Shown here: one piece after another, positions 33,680 to 44,999 of the stretch | Layout of the letters: each line of letters opens with the position of its first letter | Position numbering within the stretch: the first letter of the stretch is position 1 | Source: Strobilurus pachycystidiatus | Taxonomy: Eukaryota > Basidiomycota > Agaricomycetes > Agaricales > Physalacriaceae | Length of the DNA stretch: 64,000 bases | Assembly: GCA_019915135.1 (NCBI GenBank) | Contig: JAHLMK010000031.1 | Span: 210,721-274,720 of the forward strand | Direction of reading: 5' to 3' | Translations under genes and position numbers: made by a program | The notes under the pieces: generated by a model | Seen by the model: only the letters and a program-made list of their open reading frames with translations | Databases searched by the model: none | Told to the model about the DNA's origin: nothing

Positions 33680-34320
33680 TGTGCCGGCATCCTTGTTTGT
33701 CCGGCCCATGCATCTACCCTTGGTGGGGTGCTGTAGGCTTACCAGCCCCTGACTGCAGTGTTTTCTTCCTCCCTGCATCCTTTAGGAGCTCCTCATCCCT
33801 CCCCGCCAAAGCCCCGCCCTCCACATTCCAGCCAACTCCACATGCATCAGTCCATCATGTCCCCCCCTGCGCCTGGCTGATTGTGTGTCTATGCATCACC
33901 CGGGACCGGATCACAAAATGGAAGTGTGGTGATTGTGGGCGAGTGGAGAATTTCTCATCCTTTGCCATCCTTTCCTGTCGTATGGGTCAAGCCCACCCTT
34001 TTCTGCCAAATGAGCCCCACAGCATGGTGCAGTGTATCGGGAGAGCAAAGAGGGATCCCGGTGTAGTTGATCTCACCGGACAACAATCCATGCCCGCCCG
34101 CATCAAGCTGGTACTTATCTCACTGTGACTCCTTCGCCAACATGCCATAGAGTAGTAAGTAGTTGTGCGGTATGTGTATGTGCATATATTTTGACGTGGC
34201 CCATTCATTGCGGGAGCATAGCACATCCCAACAAGCCTGGCACTTACTCAAAGGTTCACACCTTGAATCAGGCAGTCGTAAGGTCATTATACAAAGAGTT
34301 CCAATATGTAGTCAGTACAG
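33680..34320. repeat. shared 3' flank of the NLR module, copy A
   Basis: This is close to 43.40-44.03 and 54.18-54.83 kb. A 149-codon plus frame exists (33679-34128), but frame breaks between the three copies and the lack of motifs argue that it is non-coding. Confidence 0.6.
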
Positions 34321-34431
34321 ATGTAATATGAACAACAAAAAGGGAAAGAAAGGATTATAAGTTACGGAGATAAATACTAAAAGAAAAGGATACTGCGGCA
34401 TAGAACAGGAGTGTCAAATATATCCTGCCAC

Positions 34432-35000
34432 TTATACATCTTGCCTGTTCTCATTGATTTCCACCCTCTCCTCCCACGCCTTTGCATCAACCACGGCCTC
34501 GAGGTCCACCGGCGTAGCAGGCAGCACGCTCGGGCTCGCGCTGTGTGAGTACGTTGTACCCCGGTGGATATCCCGGCCCCTTCCTCTCTCACCCGAAGCA
34601 GACGAAACAGAGCGTGACAGCCTCTCCCTCGACGGACTCCACATCGGTGCCCTCTCCAACTCTCTCTCCATCCTCGACCTCGAGCGCCTAGACCGCGCCT
34701 CCCGATGCGGATACTCCTCCTCTCTACTCGGCGAGCGCGTTGTCCGGCCGCGTCTTGCTGCAGGTAAATCAGTAGTCAGCTCCTCACCCCCTACAACCCC
34801 AACCTCCCAACTCCTCTCCCACACCTCCCGCACACCCCACCTCCTCTCTCCAAACACCTCCTCACCACCCCCCGTTCCCCCTGTTCCCCCACTCCCCCCC
34901 ACAAGAGAGATATCCCCATGCCGGATCCTGAAATCAGGCGCGGCTCAAACGCGTCGGCGAGCGGGAGCCGGCCTTGAAGAAGATGACGCCGGCGGCTTTG
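34432..35000 (-). other. gene 'Z', copy A: 3' end of an Arg/Ser-rich protein gene
   Basis: The minus frame ends PVDLEAVVDAKAWEERVEIN with stop at 34432. It is preceded by an Arg/Ser-rich tract (REEEYPHREARSRRSRSR), and upstream of a likely intron (donor after GDISL, acceptor TTACCTGCAG) by a segment ADAFEPRLI. Three copies (here, 44097-44660, 54940-55500) lie tail-to-tail with an NLR. In copy B the upstream segment reads DAFEPGLILKIRHGDIPQ in one open frame, while copies A and C have lost one base there. The family is not recognised. Confidence 0.45.
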
Positions 35001-37400
35001 AGGGCGTGGTGGTGGTGGGGCCGGAGGAAGAGCTCCGGCGCGTGCGTAAGTGAAAGAGGGTGAGGGAAGGGAAGGAGGGGGGGGGGGGGGGGCGGGTGTT
35101 GATGAGCGAGGAGTAGGGAGGGGGAGGGGCGTTGACGAGGTCCGAGGAGGGGGAGGGAGTGCGATGCGGTGGGAGAGAAAAGGCGTTGGTGACCCAGATT
35201 AGGAGAGTCGTCCTCTCGTCCTGCTGCCGACGCCGCGGAGTGTTTGACTCTGAAGCCGACGGAAGGGCAACTTTCGTTCCTGGTCCCGTTCCTGCTGCCG
35301 CGTCCTTCGTTCCCGCGGTTGCCGTGTCCATGTGGGTGACTGTCTGGTAGTTTGTCCATGGAGGGTGGTGTCTGGTAGTTGGTTGGCGCGGTCTGTGGGT
35401 GCTAGTCGGATCGACGCGGCGGTGGATGCTTCGCCGGCGGGGTAGCTCGGGCCGTCGTAGTCGTGGTAGTAGCTCAACCCGCTTCACAATAAATTTTGTT
35501 CCCGACTTGGTCTGATCCCGCCGAACGTCGTGGAAAGTCGATAAACTCTCCGCGGCTGTCTGCCACAGAAAGTCATCGGTCGTTTGCCGGCTCCGTTTGG
35601 ATTTCCTGCTCCTGCGTACTGCGAGGATTGGAGGTCGGAATGTGGTGGAGGGACTGATTGCGGTTTGCTTTAATCCGAGGCGAGGGATTTGTCCTCGTCG
35701 CGGCGCCGGGTGTTTGCAGTGAAGGGCGTCGATGATTGGTGAGGGCTGCGAGGAGAATGAGATTAGTATGTTGACGACGGGTAAGAAGGCAAATGACTGG
35801 CAAAAGGAGACTGCGAGGCGAGTGGATGTATGCGCTACTCGGTGAAGGGCAGCGAAGTAAAAAATCGTTGAGCGTACGTATAAATGACCGGATATATGCG
35901 TCGCGCACGCCGCACGAGAGAAACGAAACGAAAGCAAATACACGTACCCTCACGTTCAGGTATGTCAGGGTAGATAACCTCGTCTCAAACCTTGCCATCT
36001 CTGTCGCCTTTCCGTGCATGCCGTCCTCGTATGATACTGTCCTGTCAAAATCGCGTTCAAAAGTGATGGCGGACGGAAAAGAAAACAAACGTACGTTGAA
36101 GGCCCTCGCCAATCCCAATTCGAGCGCGTCGTTTCTGAGTCCGAACCCGATGCCGGCGTGTGACGCCTTCAATCGCTATGAATGCGATGGCGGTGGGAGC
36201 GAGATCCGGGACGAAGGCAGAGAAGAATAGTGGATGGCGATGGTGGTGGTGTCGGCCGCGGGACGGGAAAGTCGTCCTAATCGCGCCGCCGTCGAGTGTT
36301 TGGTTCGAAGCGCGTTCGTTATGGGAGCGGGGCTGGAAAGGATAATGTTAGTATGTGGATGAGATGCTGGGAAGGAGAGGGGATTTAGGGAAAGCGTACG
36401 CAGAGATGCGCGGATATCGCCCCATGAACGAGTGAATGCACGCACCATGCCCACGTTTGTCGGCGTTCATTCTCGTCTCTCCCTGCGTCCATCATACCAT
36501 TTCTCCGGCGCCTATCCGTGCGTTTCGTCCCTCGGATGACACTATGCCGTCGACGTCGCGTTGACGACTGATGTTGCCGCTCCCAGAAGGAGCGGACACA
36601 CGTCTGATTGGGCTCCCATATCCGACGTGTGTGGTATGCCAGTTCATGCTCTGTCAAGGCGATGGAAGGAGCTGTTGGGATTGGGCGAGTGATTGTTTCG
36701 ATTGGGCGAAGGCGGGGAGGAGTAGACGGCTATGGTGGGTATTGGCACAAAGCGTAAAGCCGTCATCGTCCTGCCGCCGCCGCGGGGTGTTTGCGTTGAA
36801 GCTCGGGAGGGGATGGGATTGTCCTTGGTGGGCTGTTAGAGAATGAAAACGGGCGTCAGTGTCTTGTGAGAGAGATGGAGAATGGATGAGTCGGCCCGCG
36901 AAAGAACTGCGGAGTGGACGCGCGGCAGCGGAGAGGACGGGGGGATGTGGTGAGCGTACGCGCCGTGCAGGTATGCGTGGTTCACGCTGCAGGATCCGAA
37001 AAGAACGAAAAGAAAATCACGCACCCCACGTCAAGGTCTGCTCTGCTTCAGATCGTCCCTCCTGCTTCCTTCCCGTCGTGCAGCGCGATGCGTTGTCGCG
37101 TCCGAGCTCCATGCCGGATCGAAGGTGGTTGTTGTGGGAGGAAGGAAGGAAGCCGATCAGGGTCACATCAGAGTTTGCCTTTCGACGTACCTTGATCTCT
37201 CACAACGACGACGACCACAGGACGACGATATGCACAGTCGGCGCGATAGGTCCCCGTCGAATTCGTTTCACGCGCGGAGTCGACACGCCTGCCCTTCAAG
37301 TTTCTCTCGTCGAACAGGCATAGGTCCAGTTTGCTCCCAGACCCGATTGCCGATTGCGACTCGCGCGACCTCCTCGCATAAAGGCGACCCATCACACTGA
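34950..37400 (-). other. array of 'X' exon-like units
   Basis: Several diverged units, each about 0.4-0.6 kb, share a minus-strand exon core of the type NTPRRRRDxDDF, donors GTACGTTTG or GTACGTGTATTTG, and a conserved stretch near GGATGACACTGTCCTGTC with a following TTTTGACAG acceptor. A second recurrent exon reads KASHAGIGFGLRNDALELGL on the minus strand, with mostly synonymous changes between copies (36.15, 46.13, 56.70 kb). This suggests past coding function. No complete gene model can be drawn. Confidence 0.4.
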
Positions 37401-37419
37401 TTAGCCTGTTGGCAGTGTA

Positions 37420-38830
37420 CGCCGTTTGTCCCTACCCTCGAAGTTCCTGGAACCGATTATATCGCTAGTTGACATCTGGGCCGTTTCGTATTCCACATAC
37501 ACAATTGCTTTTGATCTTGTCAGGATCTTCTAGTCATGGTCCCCAATTAGTCTTTCTCCCTAGAGACTGGCTCCATGGCAGTGCGGCTCGAGCTCACGAG
37601 GACCTCGCCATCGAAGCGGTACGCCATCGAACGTGAGCCCTACGGTGGGGTGCTACACGATGTGTGCCATGACGACTCGTCATCCTGCCAGAACGCGCAA
37701 GGTTCAAAGTGAATGTTTTCTTCGTTTGTTTCACTGGCCGAAAACTGATGTGCTTCGCTGGATAGCATGACTTGTATGCATTTCCTGGGTCGATACTTCA
37801 TTTGGAGTACCTATCTACACCAGGTCGCTGTCTCGACGCGCCGCGCGAGCTTTTCGTCCCGGCGTGCTGTGCGCAAAGCTCCAGGTGAGTAACATATGTC
37901 GCTCTCTGTTTGTGGTGCCATCAATTTGCTTTCAGGATTCACAACGCCTTACGAGCGCGTTCATTTGAGCGGGCGCGAAAAACTCGCGCGCAATTGTGCA
38001 GGCGTTGATTATGGTAGGTTCGTCTTGGACAAACCAGATCCCATTCACTCATTCGGCAGTGCTCAGACGTTCCTTTTCTACGCGACGTACGCGTATGTTG
38101 AAAATTTATCCGAACGCCTAACCCGTATCCTGGACCCAGCCGTGCATGGTGGGAAGTTAGCGCTACCGTCTCGAGGAGGCCTACTGTTGTCGAGTAGGTG
38201 CATTCTCGTCTGTCTTTCACGGGCTGTTACCGTGGAGTCATGCAACCTTGATCTTCCTGAGCAGGTCCAATAAATCTCGCGCTGTATCTTCCTCTTGGTT
38301 GCTAAACCCGACGAGATAGAAATCTCGACATGCGGAGGCCAATTGTGGGATGACGCTCTAGTACAGGTGCGTCGTTTCCCTTCCCGCTTTTGGATCCGGG
38401 AGATGTGGGCGTGTAGGATCATCGACGGTGCCCCGTGCGGTATGTATACGCGGTAAGCGAATCTGGTCGCGCATTTAGCTTATTCTCACAGTAGATCTCG
38501 AACTCGCGCGCTTCGTGGACCCGGCGGCGGACGGGCTCGAGGAGAGCAAAGATATTGCGACGAATCTGGCTGTCTACCATCTTCGGAACCAGTCAAGTAT
38601 GCCTTTATCGTTTATCGCACTTGCTGTTAGCGTGTGGTGAACTGCGCTAATGATACTATGAAATCTCTTTCCTCCGTCTCTTCTCCTTCTCGCGTCGATG
38701 GTGCGATGGCGCATCGTAATGATATTCCGAGGCGTCAGCTGTGAACGAACTTGAACCAACGACCGGACCATTTGTGATGGCTCCCGCCGGGTCTGTTCGA
38801 GTTCATCTTTTCTGTCTGCTTTAAGCATTC
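37420..38830 (+). other. gene 'Y' remnant, copy A
   Basis: Plus-strand blocks recur in modules A (here), B (47.26-49.0) and C (57.74-59.97): a segment like RTSPSKRYAIEREPYGGVLHD, an exon before GTGAGTAACATATG, and LELARFVDPAADGLEESKDI (about 38490). Each copy has different stops and frame losses, so this is a decayed gene of unknown type. Nearly identical sequence is shared between 38025-38330 and 58893-59200. Confidence 0.4.
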
Positions 38831-38898
38831 TTTCTCGGGGTCTCGTCCGTCCGAGACCGGAGGCAGTGATGGTGGCTGTATGGTGGGAGAAACCCAGA

Positions 38899-38911
38899 GA
38901 TCAGTGTGACA
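38899..38911 (+). promoter_or_regulatory. conserved NLR upstream motif, copy 3
   Basis: GATCAGTGTGACA lies about 70 bp before the ATG at 38980 and is shared with the other NLR copies. Confidence 0.4.
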
Positions 38912-40703
38912 CAGCCGTAACGTCTGATAGCACATCTTGACAGCAAACCACGACGACCACAGCACGACTCAGCACAACCATGGATACGAATGCCGCTGAA
39001 AGCAAGCGCGGTGGGCGCGCTCGCTTCTCGTTGAATCGGCTCACGCGGAGTCGACAGGATAGCCGCGCTCCTCCCGCAGTGCCCTCCGACCGCCCCGCGG
39101 GTGACGAGATAGCCATCGTCACCCATCCCAAGCAGACCGAAGGGAGGCAAGACAAGAAAAGTGCGTCTTCGATTGATAACCCGGCAATTGGTTTGACATT
39201 AGTCCAGCAAAATCGTTCCTCTCCGTACCAATGCCGAAATGGCGCCGGTCGGACCGCTCATCTGGTTCTCACGCCAACAGCACGTCGTCTCCGATTCCTC
39301 TGCCTCCCGCTGTACCACCGCCAATGTCAGGCAAGGCCAAAGCGCTGCTCCAGAAGCTGGCCAAGGCCACTAGCGGGGCCATCAACGCTAAGAACGCCTC
39401 TGTCTGCGTGGACATTCTCAAGGAGGCCGCAGAAATTGCCGAGAATCTCCCTGTCATCAAAGCTGTGGCAGGCATTGTTACGCATCTCATCAAAGTTGTG
39501 GACGTACGTGGCTCGTTTATCCTTCGCATTCTTGTCTGTTTATCCGTATAACAGGAATATGACCAGTGCCGAGAGTCGTGGGCGCGTTTGATGACAGCAC
39601 TCGGGACGCTTTCCACATTCATGGCCGTGTTTGCACACGAAGCCCAGATCCAGGACCTCCCATCCGACACGTTTGCCGCGTTCAAGCCGCTTGAGGACAC
39701 ACTCGTGGAGATCTTTCTTGCCTGGAGCAAGTTCAACGACAAGAACTTCATTGCCGTTGGCTTGGATCGCGATGACCTCAAGCAGAGAGGTGAGGAACTT
39801 GCAAACAAGTTGTGGAAGACATTATATGTCCTCCAGGTAAGCACGTACCAGGTTTACTTTGCACACAAGTTGATTTTAAGCCCAGAGCAACCAAACTGTG
39901 TACGCGCGCATTGACAGTGCACATAACCGAAAGGTACTCGCCAAGATGGATGGGGCACAGGATGAGCAGACCAAGATGATTTGCGACATACATGCATGGA
40001 TTAGTACAGCAGTCATTCCTCATCATACGACTCGACTGCTTGGTGTCCTTTCATGCCCACCTCCCTCAGATTACTTTGAGGGGCGAGATGACATGCTTCT
40101 GCGGCTCACGGCCATCTTCTCCTCGCGTGTGGTGACGCTCATTGGAGGAGAGGCGTCCTCATCCCGTATGGAGTCTATTCTCAATATGTTTGTCAGAGAA
40201 TGTGGAATGTGGTATGTAGTGTATTCTCTTAGTGTGCCAAATCTCATTCTTCATGACCAGCTTTTCAGGTGTTCACTATGTGAATGCAAGCTCCAAGGAG
40301 CGTTTTGAGGCAGATCTCAAGCTGTTCAGTGGTGCAGCTGAACTTGGGCCTGCCTGCTCTGCTATTTGTTCATGGCCTGGGCTTCTGCTCATTGTTACCA
40401 ATATCATGGACAAGAATCTTGTTGCCTGTCTTCCTCGCTCTCTTAAGCTTTGCATGTTGTTATGTGGCACGGATCAGACCTTGGAGATGTTTGCGTCACC
40501 AGGACAATTCTGGAGATTGGATGATCTTGTTGATGGGGTTATTCTTGAAAGGTTGAAAAGAGCTTTAGTAGAGCCATTTGACAAGAAGAAGCGTGTAGCC
40601 ACTTTGGTAGCAAAAGGTGGCACAGGAAAAACACAAATAGTAACAAAATTTGTACAAGAGAATCAAGCAAGGTATGTATATATTTTCTTTTACTCAATAA
40701 TTT

Positions 40704-40860
40704 ATAGTTAATCCTGCATTTATAGCTTCTCTGACGTTATCTTTGTTAATGCTAGTTCAACCGAAAAACTGGCACAGGACAACAAAACTGTCACAGAAAA
40801 AGTTGGACAGTCTCTCCGCAGCTATTTGGGTAGCAATCTAGATAACTGGCTTGTCATCTT
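40704..40860 (+). repeat. 157 bp direct duplication, left copy
   Basis: This is identical by eye to 41322-41478 and covers the end of intron 5 (acceptor TTTATAG at 40725) and the first 135 bp of exon 6. Confidence 0.9.
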
Positions 40861-41321
40861 AGGCCGATATCGAGTGCGTTCCGGACGACGGTGAAGAGCG
40901 TGCATCAGGAGGTGCGGGGCAGGTATAAGAGCGAGGTGCAGGTACAATGGGCGCAGGAGGAGGTGCGTCTGTTGGGGATGTTGAGGGAGTATTTTGTGGA
41001 GAAGGGGATTGTTTGACGGTTGACAATCATGGGAATGGGCAGGAAGGGTTTGGGGAGTTGAGGGTTTTTTTTATCTTATTGTGAAGCACGGTCGTCATCA
41101 TTATGGTACTTGTATACTTAGTTGTTATTGGACTCGTTCGGACTAGCATGTGTGTATAAGTATAAGTAGAGTATCACTTGTTTGTTTTGTAGTCGCATTA
41201 GATCGAATGGCATAACGGGAAACGGTTTTCTCGGGAGAAAAGAGAATTTTAGTCGCATACTTGCGCATCGCTCGTGATGCCCATTATTCGATGTCTCAAC
41301 GACGATTGATCAGAGATATCG
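40861..41321 (+). other. 461 bp foreign insert carrying the 3' end of another gene
   Basis: A plus frame from the insert edge reads RPISSAFRTTVKSVHQEVRG, contains KSEVQVQWAQEEVRLLGML, and ends VEKGIV-stop at about 41018. It has a regular heptad-like helical character and is followed by a T-rich UTR-like stretch. It looks like the C-terminus and 3' UTR of a host gene used as filler during break repair. There is no poly(A), and no TE ends. Confidence 0.6.
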
Positions 41322-41478
41322 ATAGTTAATCCTGCATTTATAGCTTCTCTGACGTTATCTTTGTTAATGCTAGTTCAACCGAAAAACTGGCACAGGACAA
41401 CAAAACTGTCACAGAAAAAGTTGGACAGTCTCTCCGCAGCTATTTGGGTAGCAATCTAGATAACTGGCTTGTCATCTT
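41322..41478 (+). repeat. 157 bp direct duplication, right copy
   Basis: Second copy of 40704-40860; it supplies the acceptor at 41343 and continues into the rest of exon 6. Confidence 0.9.
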
Positions 41479-43399
41479 TGACAATGCTGATGATCCTGAA
41501 CTTGATTTATCACCCTTTCTCCCCTCTTCTAATCATGGCAATGTGATCATTACAAGTCGCAATGCTGAGGTTCATCTACATGCATCCAAGGATTGTGATA
41601 TTTTTGTGCATGACCTTGAGCATGACGCTGCAGTCACTATGCTACTTTCACGTGCCAAAGCTAATATCAATGATTATGCAGCTGCTACAAGTATTGTTGA
41701 TGCTTTTGCATGTCATGCCTTGCCAATTGCTATAGCTGGTAGCTATATTGATTCCAACACAATGTGCTCTATTTCAAGCTATTTTGAGCGTTTTAAAAAC
41801 CGTCGCAAAGAGCTCCTTGACTCTAAGGCAAAACAGAGCATAGACAACTATTCACAAAGTGTTCTTAGTGCATTTCTTCTTAGCTTTGAGCATCTTTCTG
41901 ATGATGCAAAGCTCATTATGCAGTTGTGCTCTTTCTATCTTTATGCTGATATTTCCATTACTATGCTCCGCAATGCTGCAGAAAACTCTTCTGAGCTTGA
42001 ACTTTTGGGTGATGAAGCAGTCTCAACAATTGTGATGGATCTTTTGAAGAAGTTTGCTCTATGCTCTGTTGATGAAGCAGTTGATGAAATCATCAGGCTT
42101 TCTCTTGTTACATATGCAACTGAAAGTAAACTACTTTCATTTCATCCTGTCATTCATGAATGTGTGTCATACACTATAACTCTTCCTCATTGTGAAATGA
42201 AGCAGACAGCACATATTGTACTTTGTCGTGGTATGCCATGGGATGGCTCATCTACTTCATATGCCCTTTGAAAATATATTCTTCCACATGCCACACATAG
42301 TTGGGATGACAATACCAGTTTGATATATACATGTAAAGCCTTGGCATTTCTTTATTATGATGCAGGAAAATGGGCAGCAGAGGAATCATTACAACAACGG
42401 ATAGTAGATGCCCGAGTGAAGGTTCTGGGAAAAGACCACCTAAAGACACTTATTGCAACAAGCAATCTTGCAACTACATATTGGCATCAAGGAAAATATT
42501 TAGAGGCAGAGATACTTCAGAAAGAGGTGCTTGATGCAAGCAAGGTGATTCTGGGAGAGCGTCACCCAGACACACTGACTGCAATGGGCAATCTTGCATC
42601 TACATATCGTCATCAAGGGAAATATGCAGAGGCAGAGGTACTTGATAAAGAGGTGCTTGATGCATGCAAGGTGATTCTGGGAGAGCGTCATCCACACACA
42701 CTGACTGCAATGTCCGATCTTGCATCTACATATTGTCATCAAGGGAAATATGCAGAGGCAGAGGTACTTGGGAGAGAAGTGCTTGACACATGCAAGGTGA
42801 TTCTGGGAGAGCGTCATCCAAACACGCTGACTGTAATGAGCAATCTTGCAGCTACATATTATTATCAAGAAAAATATGCAGAGACAGAAGTGCTTGTGAA
42901 AAAGGTGCTGGAAGGAAGAAAGGTGATTCTGGGAGAGCGTCACCCTGATACACTTAGGATAATGGCCAATCTTGCATTCACATACTATTGTCAAGAAAAA
43001 TATGCAGAGGCAGAGATTCTTCAAAGGGAGGTGCTTGAAGGTAGAAAAATGAATTTGGGGGAGAATCACCCTGATACACTTGAGACAATGGCCAATCTTG
43101 CAGATACATACCGTCGTCTGGAAAAACATGTGGATGCAGAAATACTTGAAGCAAGGCAGAAGCTCTTACAGACAGATACCTCAGACTAGGAACAATTTGC
43201 AGCTAAGTATGTTGTAAATATATGTACTAGAGTTTGAATTTGTGCAATGTATTTATTGCTCACATTGGCTAAATGATACGTCAGACATTCTCTACAGGTA
43301 TGTATAGTAAGTTCATTGTGAAAGGTAGGAATTAATACAGCTAACACTAATCAATTACTTATCTCAATGCTCAAAAACAATAACATGTGTCAACATCCT

Positions 43400-44030
43400 T
43401 GTTTGTCCGGCCATGCATCTATCCTTGGTGGGGTGCTGTAGGCTTACCAGTCCCTGACTGCAGTGTTTTCTTCTTCCCTGCATCCGTTAGGAGCTCTTCA
43501 TCCCCCGCCGCCAAAGCCCTGCCCTCCACATTCTAGCCAACTCCACATGCATCAGTCCGCCATGTCCCTCTTGCGCCTGGCTGCTTGTGTGTCTATGCAT
43601 CACCCGGGTCTGGACCACAGTGCACACAATGGAAGTGTGGTGATTGTGGGCAAGTGGAGAATTCCCCATCCCCTGCCACCCTTTTCTGTCAAACGGGCTC
43701 TGCAGCATGGTACGGTGTATTGGGAGAGTAAAGAGGGATTCCAGTGTAGTTGATCTCACTGCACTACAATCTGTGCGCGCCCCCACCAAGGAGGTACTGG
43801 TCTCCCTGTGACTCATCCTCCTTGCCAGTTTGCCGTAGAGTAGTCAGTAGTTGTCTATGTGCATATATTTTGACGTAGCCCATTTGTTGCGGGAGTGTAG
43901 CACATTCCAACAAGCCTGGCACTTACTCAAACGTCCACACCTCAAATCAGGCAGTTGTAGTGATTATACAAAGAGTTGTGATAGTAGGTAAGTACAAGTG
44001 TAATATGAACAACAAAAAGGGAAAGGAAGG
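43400..44030. repeat. shared 3' flank of the NLR module, copy B
   Basis: Homologous to 33.68-34.32 and 54.18-54.83 kb, more diverged than those two are from each other. Confidence 0.6.
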
Positions 44031-44096
44031 ATTATAAGTTACTAAAAGAAAAAATTGGGCCACTGAACGAGACTGTCAAATATATCCCTGGGCCTA

Positions 44097-44950
44097 TTAC
44101 ACATCCCGCCCATTCTCATTAATCTCCACCCTCTCCTCCCACAGCTTCGCATCAACCACAGCCTCAAGGTCCACCGGCGTGGCAGGCAGCACGCTCGGGC
44201 TCACGCTGCGCAAGTACGTCGTGCCCCGGTGGATATCCCGGCCGCGTCCCCTCTCACTCAAACCGGACAAAAAGTATCTCTCAGAGTCAGACGGTGAGAG
44301 GACTCACAGCCTCTCCCTCAACGGACTCCACATGGGTGTTCTCTCCATCCTCGACCTCGAGCGCCTAGACCGGGCCTCCCGATGCAGATACTCCTCCTCT
44401 CTATTGGCGAGCGCGTCGCCCTCCCACGTCTCGCTGCAGGTAAATCAGGGGTCGGCTCCTCCCCCCCCAATCCCCACCTCCCAACTCCTCTCCCACATCT
44501 CCCGCACGCCCGACCTCCTCCCCACCTCCTTCTCCAAACACCTCCTCACCACCCTCCCCGTCCCCCCTCCCCCCACCTGCGGGATATCCCCATGCCGGAT
44601 CTTCAAAATCAGCCCCGGCTCAAACGCGTCGGCGCACGTACCGCAACGCCGCCGCCGTGTCTATGCACCACCCAGAGTGGCGCAGCATCCACGCGACGGC
44701 GACGCCACAGCACTACGTCCGCAGGTTAACTTCCAACTGAGGTGATTGGGACTGGAAGAGGGTTGAGAACACCCCGTCAACCCCCTGACTGCCCCCACGA
44801 AATCCCTCGCGCCCCGCGGGTCGAGCAGATCCCGCAGCATGCCATCGTGGGTTATTACGAGTATCAGGTTGGGCGATGTTAGCGTGAGGGGGGTCGGAGG
44901 TTTGGATCCTGGCGTTGCGTGTGATCCCACCCCCGGGTTGCTAACGCTCC
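44097..44950 (-). other. gene 'Z', copy B
   Basis: The minus strand holds DAFEPGLILKIRHGDIPQ in frame, a donor directly after CAG, and an acceptor CTGCAG near 44440, with the usual C-terminal segment ending at 44097. Further upstream an exon reads LILVITHDGMLRDLLDPRGA and another HPALFKITAEEKERWRVWEC. These look like real protein but I cannot name the family. The Arg/Ser tract has frame losses relative to copies A and C. Confidence 0.4.
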
Positions 44951-44999
44951 CCGTCGCCCCATCCCCTCCGCCCTCTCACATCCCGATCACATTGCTCGC

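Larger units (their letters stand above)
38980..43189 (+). pseudogene. NLR copy 3: interrupted by an insertion and a nonsense codon
   Basis: Exons 38980-39160, 39208-39503, 39555-39836, 39886-40211 and 40261-40671 match the intact copies in length and phase, though exon 2 lacks almost all of the Ser/Pro linker. Walker A (GGTGKTQ) is present. Exon 6 is split by a 461 bp insertion (40861-41321) flanked by a 157 bp duplication that carries the exon-6 acceptor. Splicing from 40671 to 41344 would skip the insertion and restore frame, keeping Walker B (LVIFDNADD). A CGA-to-TGA change at 42269-42271 then ends the frame after 807 aa, before the TPRs. About seven TPR units remain open after it to 43189. 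It is either a pseudogene or a TPR-less NLR. Confidence 0.8.

Noticed and set aside
33679..34128. 149-codon plus frame after NLR copy 2 (also 54184-54636)
   Set aside because: The third copy at 43.4 kb does not keep the frame and no motif is visible; treated as conserved flank.
34945..35943. 332-codon minus frame
   Set aside because: It runs through several clear splice signals of the X array and is a chance read-through of GC-rich introns.
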